Translations under genes and position numbers: made by a program
Part shown: positions 1 to 11,587 of the stretch, piece after piece
Layout: every line of letters begins with the position of its first letter
Numbering within the stretch: the stretch's first letter is position 1
Notes under the pieces: generated by a model
The model's database searches: none
What the model saw: the letters and a program-made list of their open reading frames with translations, nothing else
Told to the model about the DNA's origin: nothing
Origin: Prorocentrum cordatum
Taxonomy: Eukaryota; Sar; Dinophyceae; Prorocentrales; Prorocentraceae
Direction of reading: 5' to 3'
NCBI GenBank assembly: GCA_963575745.1
Contig: CAUYUJ010011558.1
Location: 256,933 to 320,932, forward strand
DNA length: 64,000 bases

Positions 1-140
1 GCGACGGCTGGAAGGGCGCTCGCGCTGGATTTCCCGCGCGCGCGCGCGACGGCCAGGCACCTCCGCGCGCGGAAAACGCAGCGCGAGCGGCCTTCCGTCG
101 GACGCGCCTCTGAGGCCGCTGGTGTCTCCCAGCGCGTCGT
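1..140. other. GC-rich leader without a gene
   Basis: Alternating CG/GC-rich sequence resembling the satellite family at 1050-2230. I see no supported gene or regulatory signal. Confidence 0.4.
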
Positions 141-184
141 GGCCGAGTCTCGCCCGCCATTCGCCTTCGCGGCCCCGTGCGAGG

Positions 185-800
185 ATGCGCTTGCGCGGTC
201 AACCTGGGGCGGTCAACTGGCTTACGGGCGGGCGATCCAGGCCGGTCCGCGCGCGGTTAGGCGGGCAACTCGGGCGGTCAATTCGGGAGTCCAACGCGCG
301 GCCCGGCGGTCAATGCGCGGCTGGGCGGTCAACCTGGGCGGTCAATTCGGTCGGTCACGGCGCGGCGGGGCGGTCAACGCGCAGCTGGGCGGCCAACCCG
401 GGCGGTCAACTCGGTTGGTCAACGCGCGGCGGGGCGGTCAACGCGCGGTTGGGCGGTCAATCTGGCCGATCAACTCATCAGAGCGCGCGTCGGCCGATCA
501 ATTCGGCCGATCAACTTGGCCGCCCAACTGGGCCGATCAACTCGTCAACGCGCGCGCGGTCAACTCGGCCGATCAATTTGGCCGATCAGCTGGGCCGATC
601 AATTCGGCCGATTTAACTCGGCCCATCAACTCGGCCGATCAACTCGGCCCATCAACTCGGCCGATCAACTTGGCCGAGCAACTCGGCCGATCAACTTGGC
701 GTTTCGACTCAGCCGATCACTTCGGCCAGTCAACTCGCCTGGCCCTTTTGGTCGGTACTTTCGGGCGGCCAACTCGGGGGGTCAACTCGGGCCGTCAATT
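185..800. repeat. 13-bp tandem satellite (GGCCGATCAACTC type)
   Basis: Degenerate tandem array of a 13-base unit (GGCCGATCAACTC and variants such as GGGCGGTCAACTC), most regular at 470-730. The period is not a multiple of three and the unit lacks stops, so all three + frames stay open. The apparent long proteins rich in PINSADQLGRS-like words are therefore satellite artefacts. Confidence 0.85.
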
Positions 801-1049
801 CGGGCGCGGGTGCCTGCGCGCGCCGCGGGCGCCTGGGCACGTCGCCAGCGCTTGGGCGCGCCCACCCGCGCTCGCGGTGGGCGCCCGAACGGTTTCATTC
901 AGAGCTTCCCAGGCCAATGAGTTTCCCGTGGCCTGGAGTTTTTTGGGCCCGCTTGGTTTCGGGCGATCCAGCATCGCCCAAGCCATCGAAGCCTCGGTCG
1001 ACCCAGAGCCTCCCAGACCCTTGCGGTTCGAGCGATCCAGGGCCTACTA

Positions 1050-2230
1050 GACCCTTGCGCTGGGACCCTCTGGCGGTTGGATGTCATTCAAATCGCTCGG
1101 ATGGCGCCGAAACGCAAGGCGCCCTTCGATAATCCTTTGCAAAAAACCGCTCGCGCACTGCGCGAGATAGGAGTGCAGCGCAGCGCGCGTCGCCCAAATC
1201 GCATGGCTGACGCCAAGACAGGGGAAGCCCTGACAAAGTTCGCAACAACCGTTCGGCCGACGCCGGGGCAACCGCTCGGCCAACGCCTCCACGCCGCCGC
1301 GCGCGCGGCAGCGCTGAGCCGACGTGCGTGGAGGCATGCAACGGGAGCGGCCTCTGCGCCGGCGGTTTCTCCGACGCCGCGCGGTTTCTGCGACGCCGCG
1401 CGAAGGGGCGCCGTGCCGTCGTGCGCAGAGGAACGCAACGGAGGCGGCCCTTGCGCCGCCGCGCGCGCGGCGGCGCTAGGCCGTCGCGCGTGGGCAATTG
1501 TGACGAGGCCAGCTTCTGCGCAGCCGCTCGCGCGGCGTCGCTGGGCCGTCGAGCGTTGTGACATGCGCGGGGGGGGGGGTCTCTGCGCCGCCGCGCGCCC
1601 GCGGCGGCGCTGGGCCGTCGCGCGCGGAGGACGCGCCGCCGGCGGCCCCTGCGCCGCCGCGCGCGCGGCGACGCTGGGCCGTCGCGCGCGGAGAAGCGCA
1701 TCGCGAGCGGCCATTGCGCCGCCGAGCGCGCGCGGCGGCCGCCTGCGTGCGCGAGGAAACGCAATGGAGGCGGCCCCTGCTCCGCCGCGCGCGCGGCGGC
1801 GCTGGGCCGCCGCGCTCAGGAAAAATGCGACGAGGCCAGCTTCGGCGCTTCCGCGCGCGCGGCTGCGCTGGGCCGTCGTGCATGGAGAGGCGAAGTGGAG
1901 GCGGCCACTGCGCCGCCGCGAGCGCGGCGGGCTGGGGCCATCGCGAGCAGAAGGCGCAACGCGAGCCGTTCCCGCGCCGCCGTGCGCGCGGCGGCGCTTG
2001 GCCGTCGTGCGCGGAGAATTTTGATGGTGGCGACCTTTGCGCCGCCGCGCGCGCGGCGGCGCTGAGCTGCTTGCGTAAGAATGCGATGGGGGCGGCCCCT
2101 GCGCCGCCGCGCGCGCAGAGGCGCCGGGTCGCCCCGCGCGGGAAACGCAGGCGCTGGGCCGTTGCGCGTGGTGAAATGCAACGGGGGCAGCCTCTGCGCC
2201 GCCGCGCGCGCGGCAGGATTTGGCCGCTTT
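1050..2230. repeat. GC-rich tandem satellite, unit about 65-75 bp
   Basis: More than a dozen degenerate copies of a unit built around GCGCCGCCGCGCGCG followed by GGCGCTGGGCCGTCGCGCG and a short AT-richer spacer resembling GAAACGCAACGGAG. The long arginine/alanine-rich open frames on both strands simply reflect this composition. I do not call genes here. Confidence 0.8.
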
Positions 2231-2705
2231 GCGCAGAGACATCGACGTCAGGCTGTCTTCTCAGTTAGCGCGCTACGGCCGCGGGGTTTGCACCGCTGGC
2301 GCCCGACAGCGTTTCGTGGAAACGCGGGCCTGTTGTAGGCTGCCTTGTCTGGTCGTAAACGCGGCTGTGCTCGACGGGCGCTGGTTTTGCCAAATGATTT
2401 GCGAGTGTGTTAGTGCAGGTCCGTTTGAATGCACCATATCATTAGATGCGGCATCTCTGTTATTCGCGTGTCCTCTAAGCTAGTTTACACATCGATTTCG
2501 GCCTTTTGCCCAGACGTGTTAGGCTGCCGTTTGCAATGAAACCCTGGGAGACGACCTCAGAATTTGAAGTTCTAGATGGAAACCATGCTGGGCCCTCGGT
2601 GCAGCAGAAATCTGGACCAGACATTTCGCGCACCAAGAGCACGTTGACGCGAAAATGTGCGAACCAAGAGCCACGGCAACGAGCGACTAAGACGGCCCTG
2701 CCGAC
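2231..2705. other. Non-coding stretch between satellite and candidate exon
   Basis: Mixed-composition sequence with no motif, repeat or convincing open frame. Confidence 0.4.
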
Positions 2706-2984
2706 GTCCCTGCGGGCTCTCCTACAGACCTGACCCCCATACATTCCCAAGACATTCACGTCGATGCGGTGGTGGCGCAGGCCCGGGTCTGCCACGTGGA
2801 GGATCTTGGGCAAGGTGGGCTTCGCGAGCGTACCCGGGCAGCGCGGCTGCGCGATAGTCTGCTGATGCGCGATGGGCCCGTCGCGCTGCCCCCTGGGATC
2901 CGGAAGTGGCTGGACGACAACAGCTCGTTCGTGTTGGAGTCCGCGGCGAACCAGGTGGACCAGCTTGAGCACCGCGTAGGCTGA
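2706..2984 (+). CDS. Possible coding fragment of unknown function
   Basis: An open frame with normal protein-like composition, unlike the satellite frames around it. It reads DVPAGSPTDLTPI, then a charged helical part with LRERTRAARLRDSLL, then GIRKWLDDNSSFVLES, and stops at TGA 2982-2984. There is no clear start codon; an upstream TAA precedes it. It could be a terminal exon or a retroposed gene fragment. No family is recognised. The reverse strand is also open across this interval, so coding status is uncertain. Confidence 0.2.
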   Translation, partial: VPAGSPTDLTPIHSQDIHVDAVVAQARVCHVEDLGQGGLRERTRAARLRDSLLMRDGPVALPPGIRKWLDDNSSFVLESAANQVDQLEHRVG

Positions 2985-3660
2985 CTCCGGACGTGCTCGG
3001 CCCTCTCTGCCGAGCTCGCTCGTCGCAAGGCGACCTGGCAGGCAGCGCGAGTTCGCGCGCTGCTCGCCGAGCGTCCTTTTGCCCCGCTCGGCGCCTATCT
3101 GTGCCGCTGCCTGGGCTACTGGCGGGTGTTTTTTTCCTCCAACGCACGTTTGCGCCGACTTCTCAAGTACATGGGGGTATGCAGCCGCGCGTCAGCTCCC
3201 CCATGTGCCTTTGCATTCACCCTCCGCATTGTTTTGAACGGCTGGCTAACGGCCCGATGTTTCCAAGGAGTGGCGCGGTGCGTTTTCGGCTGCCACGCAG
3301 GTGCTGACCGCGTGCATCACTACGCGGGGTGTGGCTTGTATCATCGGTGGAGTCGCGAATACTGCGCACTCGCGAGGCCTCCCCCGGACGCTGCTTTAGG
3401 TTGCTTTCTGGGGCTGCGGGCTTCCACGTCCGAGGATGGCGCCGCCGAGCGTTCCACCAGCGCGAAGGCGCAAACGCTTCGGGCGGTGGGTGTTTACGCG
3501 CTGTTCATCCCGCACTTCGCCATAGTGCCGTGGAGCCGCATGACGCGGAACACGTCTTCAAAATTGCTGCCCGAGAGGATTGCAAGGCCGGGCCCTTCGA
3601 GAGCCTGTTCGCTCGCTCGCGCCGTCGGCGCCGCGGAAGTTAGCTGCCTCTCGCTCCCCT
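2985..3660. other. Intergenic sequence, nothing identified
   Basis: GC-rich, non-repetitive sequence. Open frames exist but have no recognisable domain, start context or splice evidence. Confidence 0.35.
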
Positions 3661-3667
3661 CTCTCGT

Positions 3668-3745
3668 CTTCCTCCTCCTCCTCCTCCTCCTCCTCCTCCT
3701 CCTCCTCCTCGTCTTTCTCCTCCTCCTCCTACTTCTCCTCCTTTT
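3668..3745. repeat. (CTC)n microsatellite
   Basis: Near-perfect CTC/TCC trinucleotide run from about 3670 to 3710, continuing with interruptions to about 3745. It produces serine- or leucine-run open frames that are not genes. Confidence 0.95.
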
Positions 3746-3815
3746 CGTTCTCCTTAGGGAGGCGCGTCGGCTCAGCGGCGTCCCGCCGTATTCGGCCGCG
3801 ACAGCGCCTTGTCGA

Positions 3816-3847
3816 CCCCCCCCCCTAAGGATCCTTAAGGGGGGGGT
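3816..3847. repeat. Near-perfect palindrome centred on GGATCC
   Basis: A run of C followed by TAAGGATCC is mirrored by GGATCCTTA, one extra A and a run of G. It can form a hairpin or cruciform of about 16 bp per arm with a single bulge. Function unknown. Confidence 0.8.
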
Positions 3848-4825
3848 TCTGCCAATGAGCATTTTCAGCTTTTTCCGTCCTGTATGTTCTTCCAACGCGC
3901 GGTGCCCGACCGGGCGTCGACTCGCGAGCCCCGCCATTGAGGCCGGCCCTCCCGCGAGTTTCCCGCCAGCGTTTATGAGAACGACGTGGTTGCATTTGAA
4001 CCGCGTTTAATTCCTCACTTGTCCTCTTTCTCCTCCTGTCTTCGCTCCGTTTCTCCTTTTCCTCCGGGTTTGGTGTTGTTGTCTTGTCGCCCCCATTGCG
4101 CTAGTTCGTGCCCTGCTGCATATTGCCATTCCGAGTTATTTCCAATGTTTTCTTAGCATGTTGCGTCGCGGTTTTTTCTTCCGCTTCGATGGGGTTCAGG
4201 TAGGCAGATTCTCATTATGTAATGCGCATCGAGGCTCGTTGTCGTGCGCGGCTGGCGATGCGACATGCAACCTCCTGTGCACGGTGCGTTGTGTTCAATC
4301 GGTTGCACTTGCTCGCCTATGGCAGGTTAGCTCGTACACGGTCCTGGATTGCAGCGTGTGCCTTCCAATGCCTTGACCTTCAGCTTGGACCGTTTAGGTT
4401 GCCACCTCGCGGTCTCAGCCTCCCTCTTCCTCCCTTTTCTTCTTCGTCCTCCTTTTCATCTCGCCGGTGTTGTTTTACTTTTGGCATGTTGCTGTAAATC
4501 AAGCCACTGGTCAGGTTTGCCGCGTATTGTGACGGAGTGCGCGTGTTACTCGAGAGATGTTGCGGTTGCCCCCATTCCTCTACTTTCTTCTTCTCCTTCT
4601 GCTCCTCCCCCTCCCTCCTACGTACGACTGTGTGTGATTGTAGTTTTTTCGGCTGATTAGGTCACATGGGGATGTCCACGCAGCTGATCGTGCATCGGTC
4701 AATTTATCACCCGAATCCTGAAGTCAGAATTCCGGGCGTGTTGTCGCGGATAGGCTGGTACACCCAGTCAGGCCTGCCAGGTTTCATTGTTTTGCTTGAG
4801 GTCTGCTTCGCATTCCCTGTTGAAT
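3848..4825. other. Pyrimidine-rich intergenic DNA before element 1
   Basis: Many short T/C tracts on the + strand and no supported gene. It ends at the target site of element 1. Confidence 0.4.
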
Positions 4826-4830
4826 CATCG
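4826..4830. repeat. Target site duplication, left copy (CATCG)
   Basis: CATCG directly before the 5' LTR is identical to 23110-23114 directly after the 3' LTR. A 5-bp duplication is normal for copia integrase. Confidence 0.9.
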
Positions 4831-5027
4831 TGTGAATAGAACCCGTGTAATACCCACATATACACTCCTTATCCTCACCTCTCCTGCGCCTGGCCGTTTG
4901 GGCTCAGGTATTGGGATAGATCGATCAGACCTTTGATCGTGCAGGAGGGAAAGACATCCATCTATCCCTCCTTCCCTCTACCAACGGATCAGGGGTTCTG
5001 TACCCTTGTACTTCAACCCCATACACA
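4831..5027 (+). repeat. Element 1 5' LTR
   Basis: 197 bp, TG...CA termini, same length as the 3' LTR with seven mismatches and no indel. It should hold the promoter and polyadenylation signals. The sequence just after it (GGTTACCAGCCC) is where the primer-binding site should lie, but it is not the usual initiator-methionine tRNA match. Confidence 0.93.
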
Positions 5028-5092
5028 GGTTACCAGCCCTTTAAAGCTCACCGTTCATCGAACCCCGCGTCGCGACCTCGCACGCGGCCTCG

Positions 5093-7027
5093 ATGGAACC
5101 CAAGCGGCGCATGCGCCGCAAGGGGTCCATCGGGGCCTCGCGTACGAGCTCTCCGACGGCGCGACGGCTCGGTGATGAGTTGGAGAGCCTTAGTGCGGAC
5201 TGTGTTGGTGTCCCAGGTACCCCCCCCAGCTCCGACGGACCCGAGGCGCGGCTAGCTGCTGAACTTCACCGCAGCGCCGCCCGCGGGGGGGCCGGAGAAG
5301 GAGTAGGAACAGGAAGGAAGGAGTTCCACGCGCCTACCTTCGATCCTCCATCTCCTCCTCAGTCGGGAGCAATCCCAACTGCGTCAGGCGAAAGCCTCAC
5401 TGGTCCTGATACCCCAGGGCGCTTTCGCGCTAACCGCCGATGGACTTCAGGCGCTGGTACCCCCAGCCCTGCGACCGTTCTTGTTGCGGAGCACGTAGCC
5501 ACCTTCGAGGAACTCAGTAGACCAGTGGCGGCACAGCCGCAGACGCAGTACCCCAAGGTATCATCGGATGAGACACCACGCACACATGGTCCGAGTCGCA
5601 GCTCGTCCGCGCGCAACCGTCGTGGGGCCCCAGGCCCATGCGGCGAGAGTAGGTCGAGCCCGCGTACTGCCTCTCAGAGGCCATGCACTCCCCGCGACAG
5701 GGGACACAGGGAAGCTGACGCTCCCCACCTCTCCATCTCAGACGACCAGCTGGCGGAAACGTCCGCCGCAGGTGAAATAGCTGAGCTCAGAGACCAGGTT
5801 GAAACCTTCGTGTCCAGACAATGCTCTGGACTACTGCAGAGCGTTCGGACGAATGCCGCCGATGCTGCAGCCATACGCCACGATCTGGACGGCGCCTTAG
5901 GGATCATTGATTCCAGGATCGCCGAAGATCGACGCATCATAGGCGAACTGCAGCACCAGGTTGATCGTGAGGTGTCACACGCAGGTGAACGAACGGCGAT
6001 GGTCGAAAACCTGCGCAACTACCTCGCGCAGATGGAGCAACAGCTTGTGCTCGTACGCGACACAGGCGTTTCAGCAGTCAGGATCTTACATGATGAGATC
6101 CACGACCAGCTCCGCAATCGACCAACACCAGCCGAGGCCACCGACCTTGGCGACGTTCAGTCTCAGATCAATGATCTTCGATCCTACCTAGACCACACTA
6201 CGGCGACGCTTCGCAACGAAGCACACACTAACTCGTCGAACCTGATCGATACGTTGCAGCGTACTGAGAGAGTCATCACTCAAAGGCTTGATGCGACCAA
6301 CGCTGTCGTGCAGCCACTCGCTAACCGGATCTCTGAAATCGAGCAGCGTTTTCCCGATGTACAGGACGCCCTGGCAGAGTTGCGTGTCGGACGAGCCCAG
6401 ACTGGCCAGCTGGATTCTCCTCCCGCGGTTTACGATTTCGCCCGCCTCGCGGACAGGTTGCAGGAGGTTGAGAAGGCGGCGGGCCACGCGCAGTCGGAGC
6501 TCTCCCAGGTTATTCGTGAGAGAGATACTGAGAAGGTACGTGTTGAGGGGCACCTCGCACGTCTGGAAAGCGAGCTGGAGGCACAAAGCGCCCGTCTCCG
6601 AGCATACGAGCAACGACTTGATCGGTATTCACAACGTTCTCGGGATATTGATGAGTACACACGCCAAAAGGTGGCCCAAATACACGAAGACATGACGAGC
6701 TGGACGAATCAGCTGATTGACCACACCAACGACACCAATCTCCACCTTCGACCTGCAACCGACCTGCGCAGGCCGACGGCAGCGTCCGCCGAAGCACCGC
6801 AAGCCTCTGCAGGACAACAACGACGTACGTCACCAGGAGCAGCCTCCGCGGCAGCTTCTGCACAGACACGCCATGTGTCTCCTGTGCGCACAGAACCGAC
6901 TACTGACGGTGTACCGATACCCTCGCAACCACAGTCTGCCGTTTCGGTCCATACTACAACTCCGATCAAGGAGTCAGACACCGTCCGAGTCCCTGTCTTG
7001 CCTAAGATCACGCAGCTGCTCGAGTAG
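5093..7027 (+). pseudogene. Element 1 Gag, coiled-coil segment
   Basis: This frame begins with ATG 66 bases after the LTR and runs 644 codons to an in-frame TAG (7025-7027). The first 220 residues are basic, Ser/Pro/Arg-rich and probably disordered. Residues about 225-550 are heptad-rich with many Glu, Gln, Leu and Arg (IAELRDQVETF, LEAQSARLRAYEQRL), predicting long coiled coils that could drive particle assembly. The tail is Pro/Ser/Thr-rich. By position and character this is the structural protein of the element. The same frame continues after the TAG, so the stop most likely breaks a longer Gag-Pol polyprotein, although a natural Gag terminator with readthrough cannot be excluded. Confidence 0.75.
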
Positions 7028-8947
7028 CAGCAAAAGGTGCGGAAGAACTTTGGGGCCGCCTCAGGGCGACCATCCAAAGCATATGCCTTCCTATGCGTGG
7101 CTGAACAGCCCGAATGTACATTCGAGGACTTACAAGACAGTTGAGACTTTGAGAGCATCGATTGCGAACTCGCTACCGCTCTGAGCGACATCTTATCCTC
7201 AGACTTGCGCTACCAAATCAGGCCCATCGAAACCAGAGAGCACAAAGCAGGACGCATGCTCAAAGGACGCCAGATTTACTGGCACACCCTACAGTCCTGC
7301 AAAGTGACAGGGGTTGATGGCGACCTGCACGACTTTGAGCGCCTTAAAGAACTGAGGATGAGAGATGACGATTTGCAACGTTTTATTACTGACTGGGACG
7401 CTTTACCCTTGGAGTGCCGAGAAGCACCCGGTCCAAAGATCTTGGAATCTTTGTTTCGCACGCAGATTCGGAGACACGCCTGGATGAAACAAAACATGTA
7501 CGAGTACCAGCGCATGAAGACCAGCGATCCGAATCGTACCTATGATTGGCTCCGACAGCGCGTCCTGGACATACTGGAGCTTAAACAATTGGAGAAGAAT
7601 CAAAATAAGTTACGGCACGAACATGAGACACGTTCTCAAGTCAACGCGTGCGCTGCCTGGAAGAAAGGCAATTGTCGCAATGGTCAACGGTGCAAGGCTT
7701 TGCATACACATTCCAGGGATTGGAAGAACAGCAAATCTTCCAGAGCATCGACAGCTGGTGGCAACTCCCGCCGCAGCATGTCGACTCCTGCGAATCACAA
7801 GAAACCAGCATCGAAACCATTTTGCTTCGAGTTCGCCAAGCGCAACACATGTACCAGAGGCGACAAGTGCAACTCTCCACACGTCGCACAGTGTAAAGAT
7901 TTCGCCCGGAATATGTGCCCAAGAGGCGACAAATGCAAATACGCTCATCTTACACTTGGTACGAAGACTCCCGAGCGAAGCCCGAGTCGACCACGGACCT
8001 CCAGTCAGGATAGCCGTGGCCGATCACCATCCCGCGGATCAGGAAGCCAGCGTTCTTCACAACGCGGGGGGTTCCGCTACGCAAGCGATTCACGCCATGG
8101 ACGTGACAACCGACGCCAATGCGACCGATCTCGTTCAACATCCAGGAGGTCCCAAGACTCTCGCAGTCAATCGAGAAGTCGATACGACAGATCTTCGAGA
8201 TCTACCTCCCGAGGACGAGACAACCGTGGCGGCGGACGCGGTAGTCCACGCGGCCGTGATAGATCATATGGTAGTGACAAAGGACGTGGCAGACGTTCCC
8301 CGAGCCATGGTTCGCCCCGTGGCTCCCCCCACGCCAGAGCACGTTCCCCGGCCAACTTTCGACGTTCACGCCGTTCCGACCGCAGTTGCGTCATCCGTGA
8401 CAAGACCCTCATGGCCAACACCAAGGCCACAGCGACATCTACCAAAACACGTCGTCGGATACGGTTCGACACACGTAACGTGGAATACTACTTACACGCC
8501 GTATCTGGCAGGGCCAGATTGGACAAATGGAAGGAGATGCCGAATGAGGGTGACATTGTCGATGTACCAGACCCGTTACCACAACGATGGTGGGATCAAA
8601 GTGCGGACGCCCTACGAGAATGTCAAAAAGAGGCACAGCTATGGTATGATGACCTATACGACTACCGACACAATAAAGAGTCGGCGGCCACACCAACTGC
8701 GATCCGAAAATATGACGACACTGTTAAGCAGTCATCAAAGACAGCCCAGACGAAGACAACGACGATGCAAGTCGACCCACCACGCTCGACTGCTGCATTG
8801 ACACGATCTCGGGTTCTCGACAGTGGTTCTGCTCATCATATTCAAGGAAAACACGAACTGACGCAGACCGAATCGGATCGCATATCTATTCGCGAAGAGC
8901 ATATTCTGGAAACCGCCAACGGTGATCGCACTGTCAACGAGCACTAA
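7028..8947 (+). pseudogene. Element 1 Gag C-terminus with three CCCH fingers, RS domain and protease start
   Basis: Continues the Gag frame, with an in-frame TGA at 7142-7144 and TAA at 8945-8947. The first third (TYDWLRQRVLDILELKQLE) looks like a Gag helical domain. Next come three zinc fingers with C-x7/8-C-x5-C-x3-H spacing at about 7648-7705, 7823-7885 and 7894-7950, followed by a long Arg/Ser/Gly-rich stretch (about 7970-8390) like an SR-protein tail. Near the end LDSGSAHHI at about 8815-8845 fits the D-S/T-G active site of a copia protease. Typical copia Gag uses a CCHC knuckle; CCCH fingers plus RS repeats suggest an unusual RNA-binding mode. Confidence 0.8.
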
Positions 8948-11587
8948 GACATTCGGCTGCCCGAGGTCGGCTTACACAGTTCAGCCCTTGCCTTGCCAGG
9001 CTGTCCATCTTTATTATCAGTTGGGAAATTGATCGAGGTTGATGGCTTTCGGCAGCTTTGGGATCCTGAGCTGGGCTACTTGCTTCAGGACCCCAGGGGC
9101 CAATGGTATAATATTCCAGTCAACAATAGAGTTCCAGAATTACGACCCGACGACCTGACACTGATACCACCACCACGTCTATGCACTTCGTCAGCACCCC
9201 GGCGTCGTCAGCGCAAGCGTTCATCCGCCCGCTGCAACGACATTTGTTGGTGCTGCAAAACTACGGAGCAGTCAACAACTGCAGATGAGCTACGGCCCCA
9301 CATAGGGGCCTGCCCCAAGAGACCACATGTCGGAGAGGGAGGAGGAGCACGGACCACTACGGTCGAAGAACCTCCCGACACAAACAAAGACAAGCCTAAC
9401 GTGGACACGCCCACCGACTCGCCTACGTCCCAGACGCAGTATTCCCTTCCAAAATGCGGGGGGCTAGCAGATATAGCTCAAGCAGATAACGACATACCGA
9501 CAGAGACGATCACACGAATGCACCACGACAACGACCGCGTTCTTCCAAACAGACAGAAGAAACCGATTGACCCGATGCATTGCATGACCCACAGCCCGAA
9601 ACACCCTGATTGTGAGATTTGTTCTCGCACGATGGCGCAGAATGCCCCGTGCCGACGACAGCGCAAACCACATCCACCGGCAGATCCCACCGACGAGGAT
9701 AACGCCTACGAAGCTTTTGTCCCGAAGAAGTTTGGTGCGGCATTAACTGCCGACCATGTCGTCCTGGCCAAAGACGATGCCGCAGACAAGCACGGGGACA
9801 AGTATGCACTCGTTGTCCTAGACAGATACACCGGCATCTTCATGGCCTACCCAGCACTACACAAAGACGCAGCTACCACAAAGGCATCCTTTCAACTGTT
9901 CATCGCCGCGAACGATGAGGTGAAGCATATCTATACAGACAACTCTGGAGAGCTTCAGAAGGCCTGCCGCCAACTGGGATGGAGACACGACGCGAGTACG
10001 CCGCATCGTCCGCAAACGAATGGATTGATCGAGCGCATCGTCAAGATTTTCATTCTCGGTACGAGAGCTGTGTTACATATGTCTGGTCTGGGACACGAAT
10101 GGTGGAAAGAGGCCATGCAAGCCTTTTGCTGTGGACGCAATTTTGTGCATGCATCCACGGGCGTGGCTGCCCTCACTGAGGAGCATGCCGATAAGACAGC
10201 TCATGAAATACGATGTGGTGAAAGCTTTCCCGGGCACTGCATACCATTCGGTGCTCGGATCTTTTGGAAATGCCTCAACCCCGAGATTAACAACGAGACT
10301 GCGAAGTTTAAAGAGAATACTCGAGAAGGGTTATTCATGGGTTACCATTTACACTCTGGTGGACGATGGTCAGGTGACTACCTTGTCTTGGACACGGCTA
10401 CATACGCCAAGAATCCTGATGGTGAACTGCGCCACGTGCACAGGATCAAAGACATCATTATCCCTGACGGCAAGTTCACCTACCCGGTGAAAGAAGGTAC
10501 TCTACGACATCATAACCCTGAGGCGCGCGACGAGGTCAAGGCATCCACTTCTCGCCTTTTGGGTGATAAACCAATGCCCGATCCTCCACTTTCCTACCCA
10601 AAAGAATGGGATGACCCATCTATGATGACAACGGAAGACAACGCCGCTGATATCCACGCATCGGCATCTGAAGTTGCTGCACCAGCGCCGGAGCCCGACA
10701 ACTGGGAACAGCGCGGATATTGCGTCATCAGACATATTCGTACTCCACGCAAGAAATTGTTCATCCCGACGGATGACGTCATGAACATACCTGTACCTGT
10801 TGATCAACTCGACGTGACACGAGATTTCAAGACGACTTCTACTTTTGAAGGAGAAAGTGACTTTCGCGATGTTTGGGATGGTGTCAGCGCCAACGACCAC
10901 AGGGAGTTAAGCGAGCCGTGGACAGGCACGGTTCGATTCTACGAGCTTCCAAAAATAACGCCAGACGGCAAAATGGTGGTCCGCGGCCGCGAGACACGTA
11001 TACAGACTACTACACGTCCTGATCACATTCTTCCCGAGCATTGGAAAAACCTATCTCGTGGACAACAAAAGAAGGAAATTGACTACGCCGACGACGTTAA
11101 ACGAGCTCGTGAAATTCGTGACCGAGCTGCACTACGAGTGTGGACAAGACAGGACAAACAGGTCAACACTTTCCGTACCACTGCATCCGGCGGACCAACA
11201 CGGAATATTGCGGAACGAAGGATTACATACGACACTGACAATGGCGCCGTCATCCGTGACGAAAACGTCAAAAGCGTGACGAACAAAAAAATACTGTATG
11301 CCAAATTACCTGGCGGGCCACGTGACATTACTACGGTACTGTACTACCGCCAATCACCACGACAGCACGATGGAGAAGAACGTGCTTTGGTACTTGTGGA
11401 TAGTGAAGGAACCGACTTTGGGACCATGAACCCGCTCATACGCCAGTTCACCCAGTCGGTAGCAATGCCAATTATGCCACGTGAGACCACCTACACACCG
11501 GCACACCGAGACAAAATACCCGATTCCTCATGGTCACGCCCGGCCCCAGTTACCAGGAGCCTGAGTAAGAAAGAAGTTGCCGCATAA
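8948..11587 (+). pseudogene. Element 1 protease end and integrase
   Basis: Same frame after the TAA at 8945. The start (LALPGCPSLLSVGKL) resembles the Gag-pre-integrase region. A His/His/Cys/Cys zinc site follows (THSPKHPDCEICSR, about 9590-9630). The integrase core shows all three acidic residues: ADHVVL at about 9755, YTDNSGEL at about 9935 and, after TPHRPQTNG, LIERIVK at about 10030. The C-terminal part is long and acidic, as in copia. It would insert the cDNA into host chromosomes. The frame ends at TAA 11585-11587; the next 45 bases hold two more in-frame stops, then reverse transcriptase resumes. Confidence 0.9.

Noticed and set aside
185-800. CRISPR-like array
   Set aside because: Units are contiguous 13-mers without unique spacers, in a eukaryotic genome.
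139-1050. Open frame of 303 codons with PINSADQLGRS repeats
   Set aside because: Product of the 13-bp satellite, open in all three frames.
1077-2268. Long Arg/Ala-rich open frames on both strands (up to 384 codons)
   Set aside because: They track the GC-rich 65-75-bp satellite; codon content follows the repeat and the opposite strand is equally open.
5028-5045. Standard initiator-methionine primer-binding site after the element 1 LTR
   Set aside because: The sequence GGTTACCAGCCC does not match the expected complement; the primer is left unassigned.
7542-8801. A 419-codon frame overlapping the CCCH/RS region
   Set aside because: Out of frame with Gag-Pol; the other frame carries the zinc fingers and protease motif.
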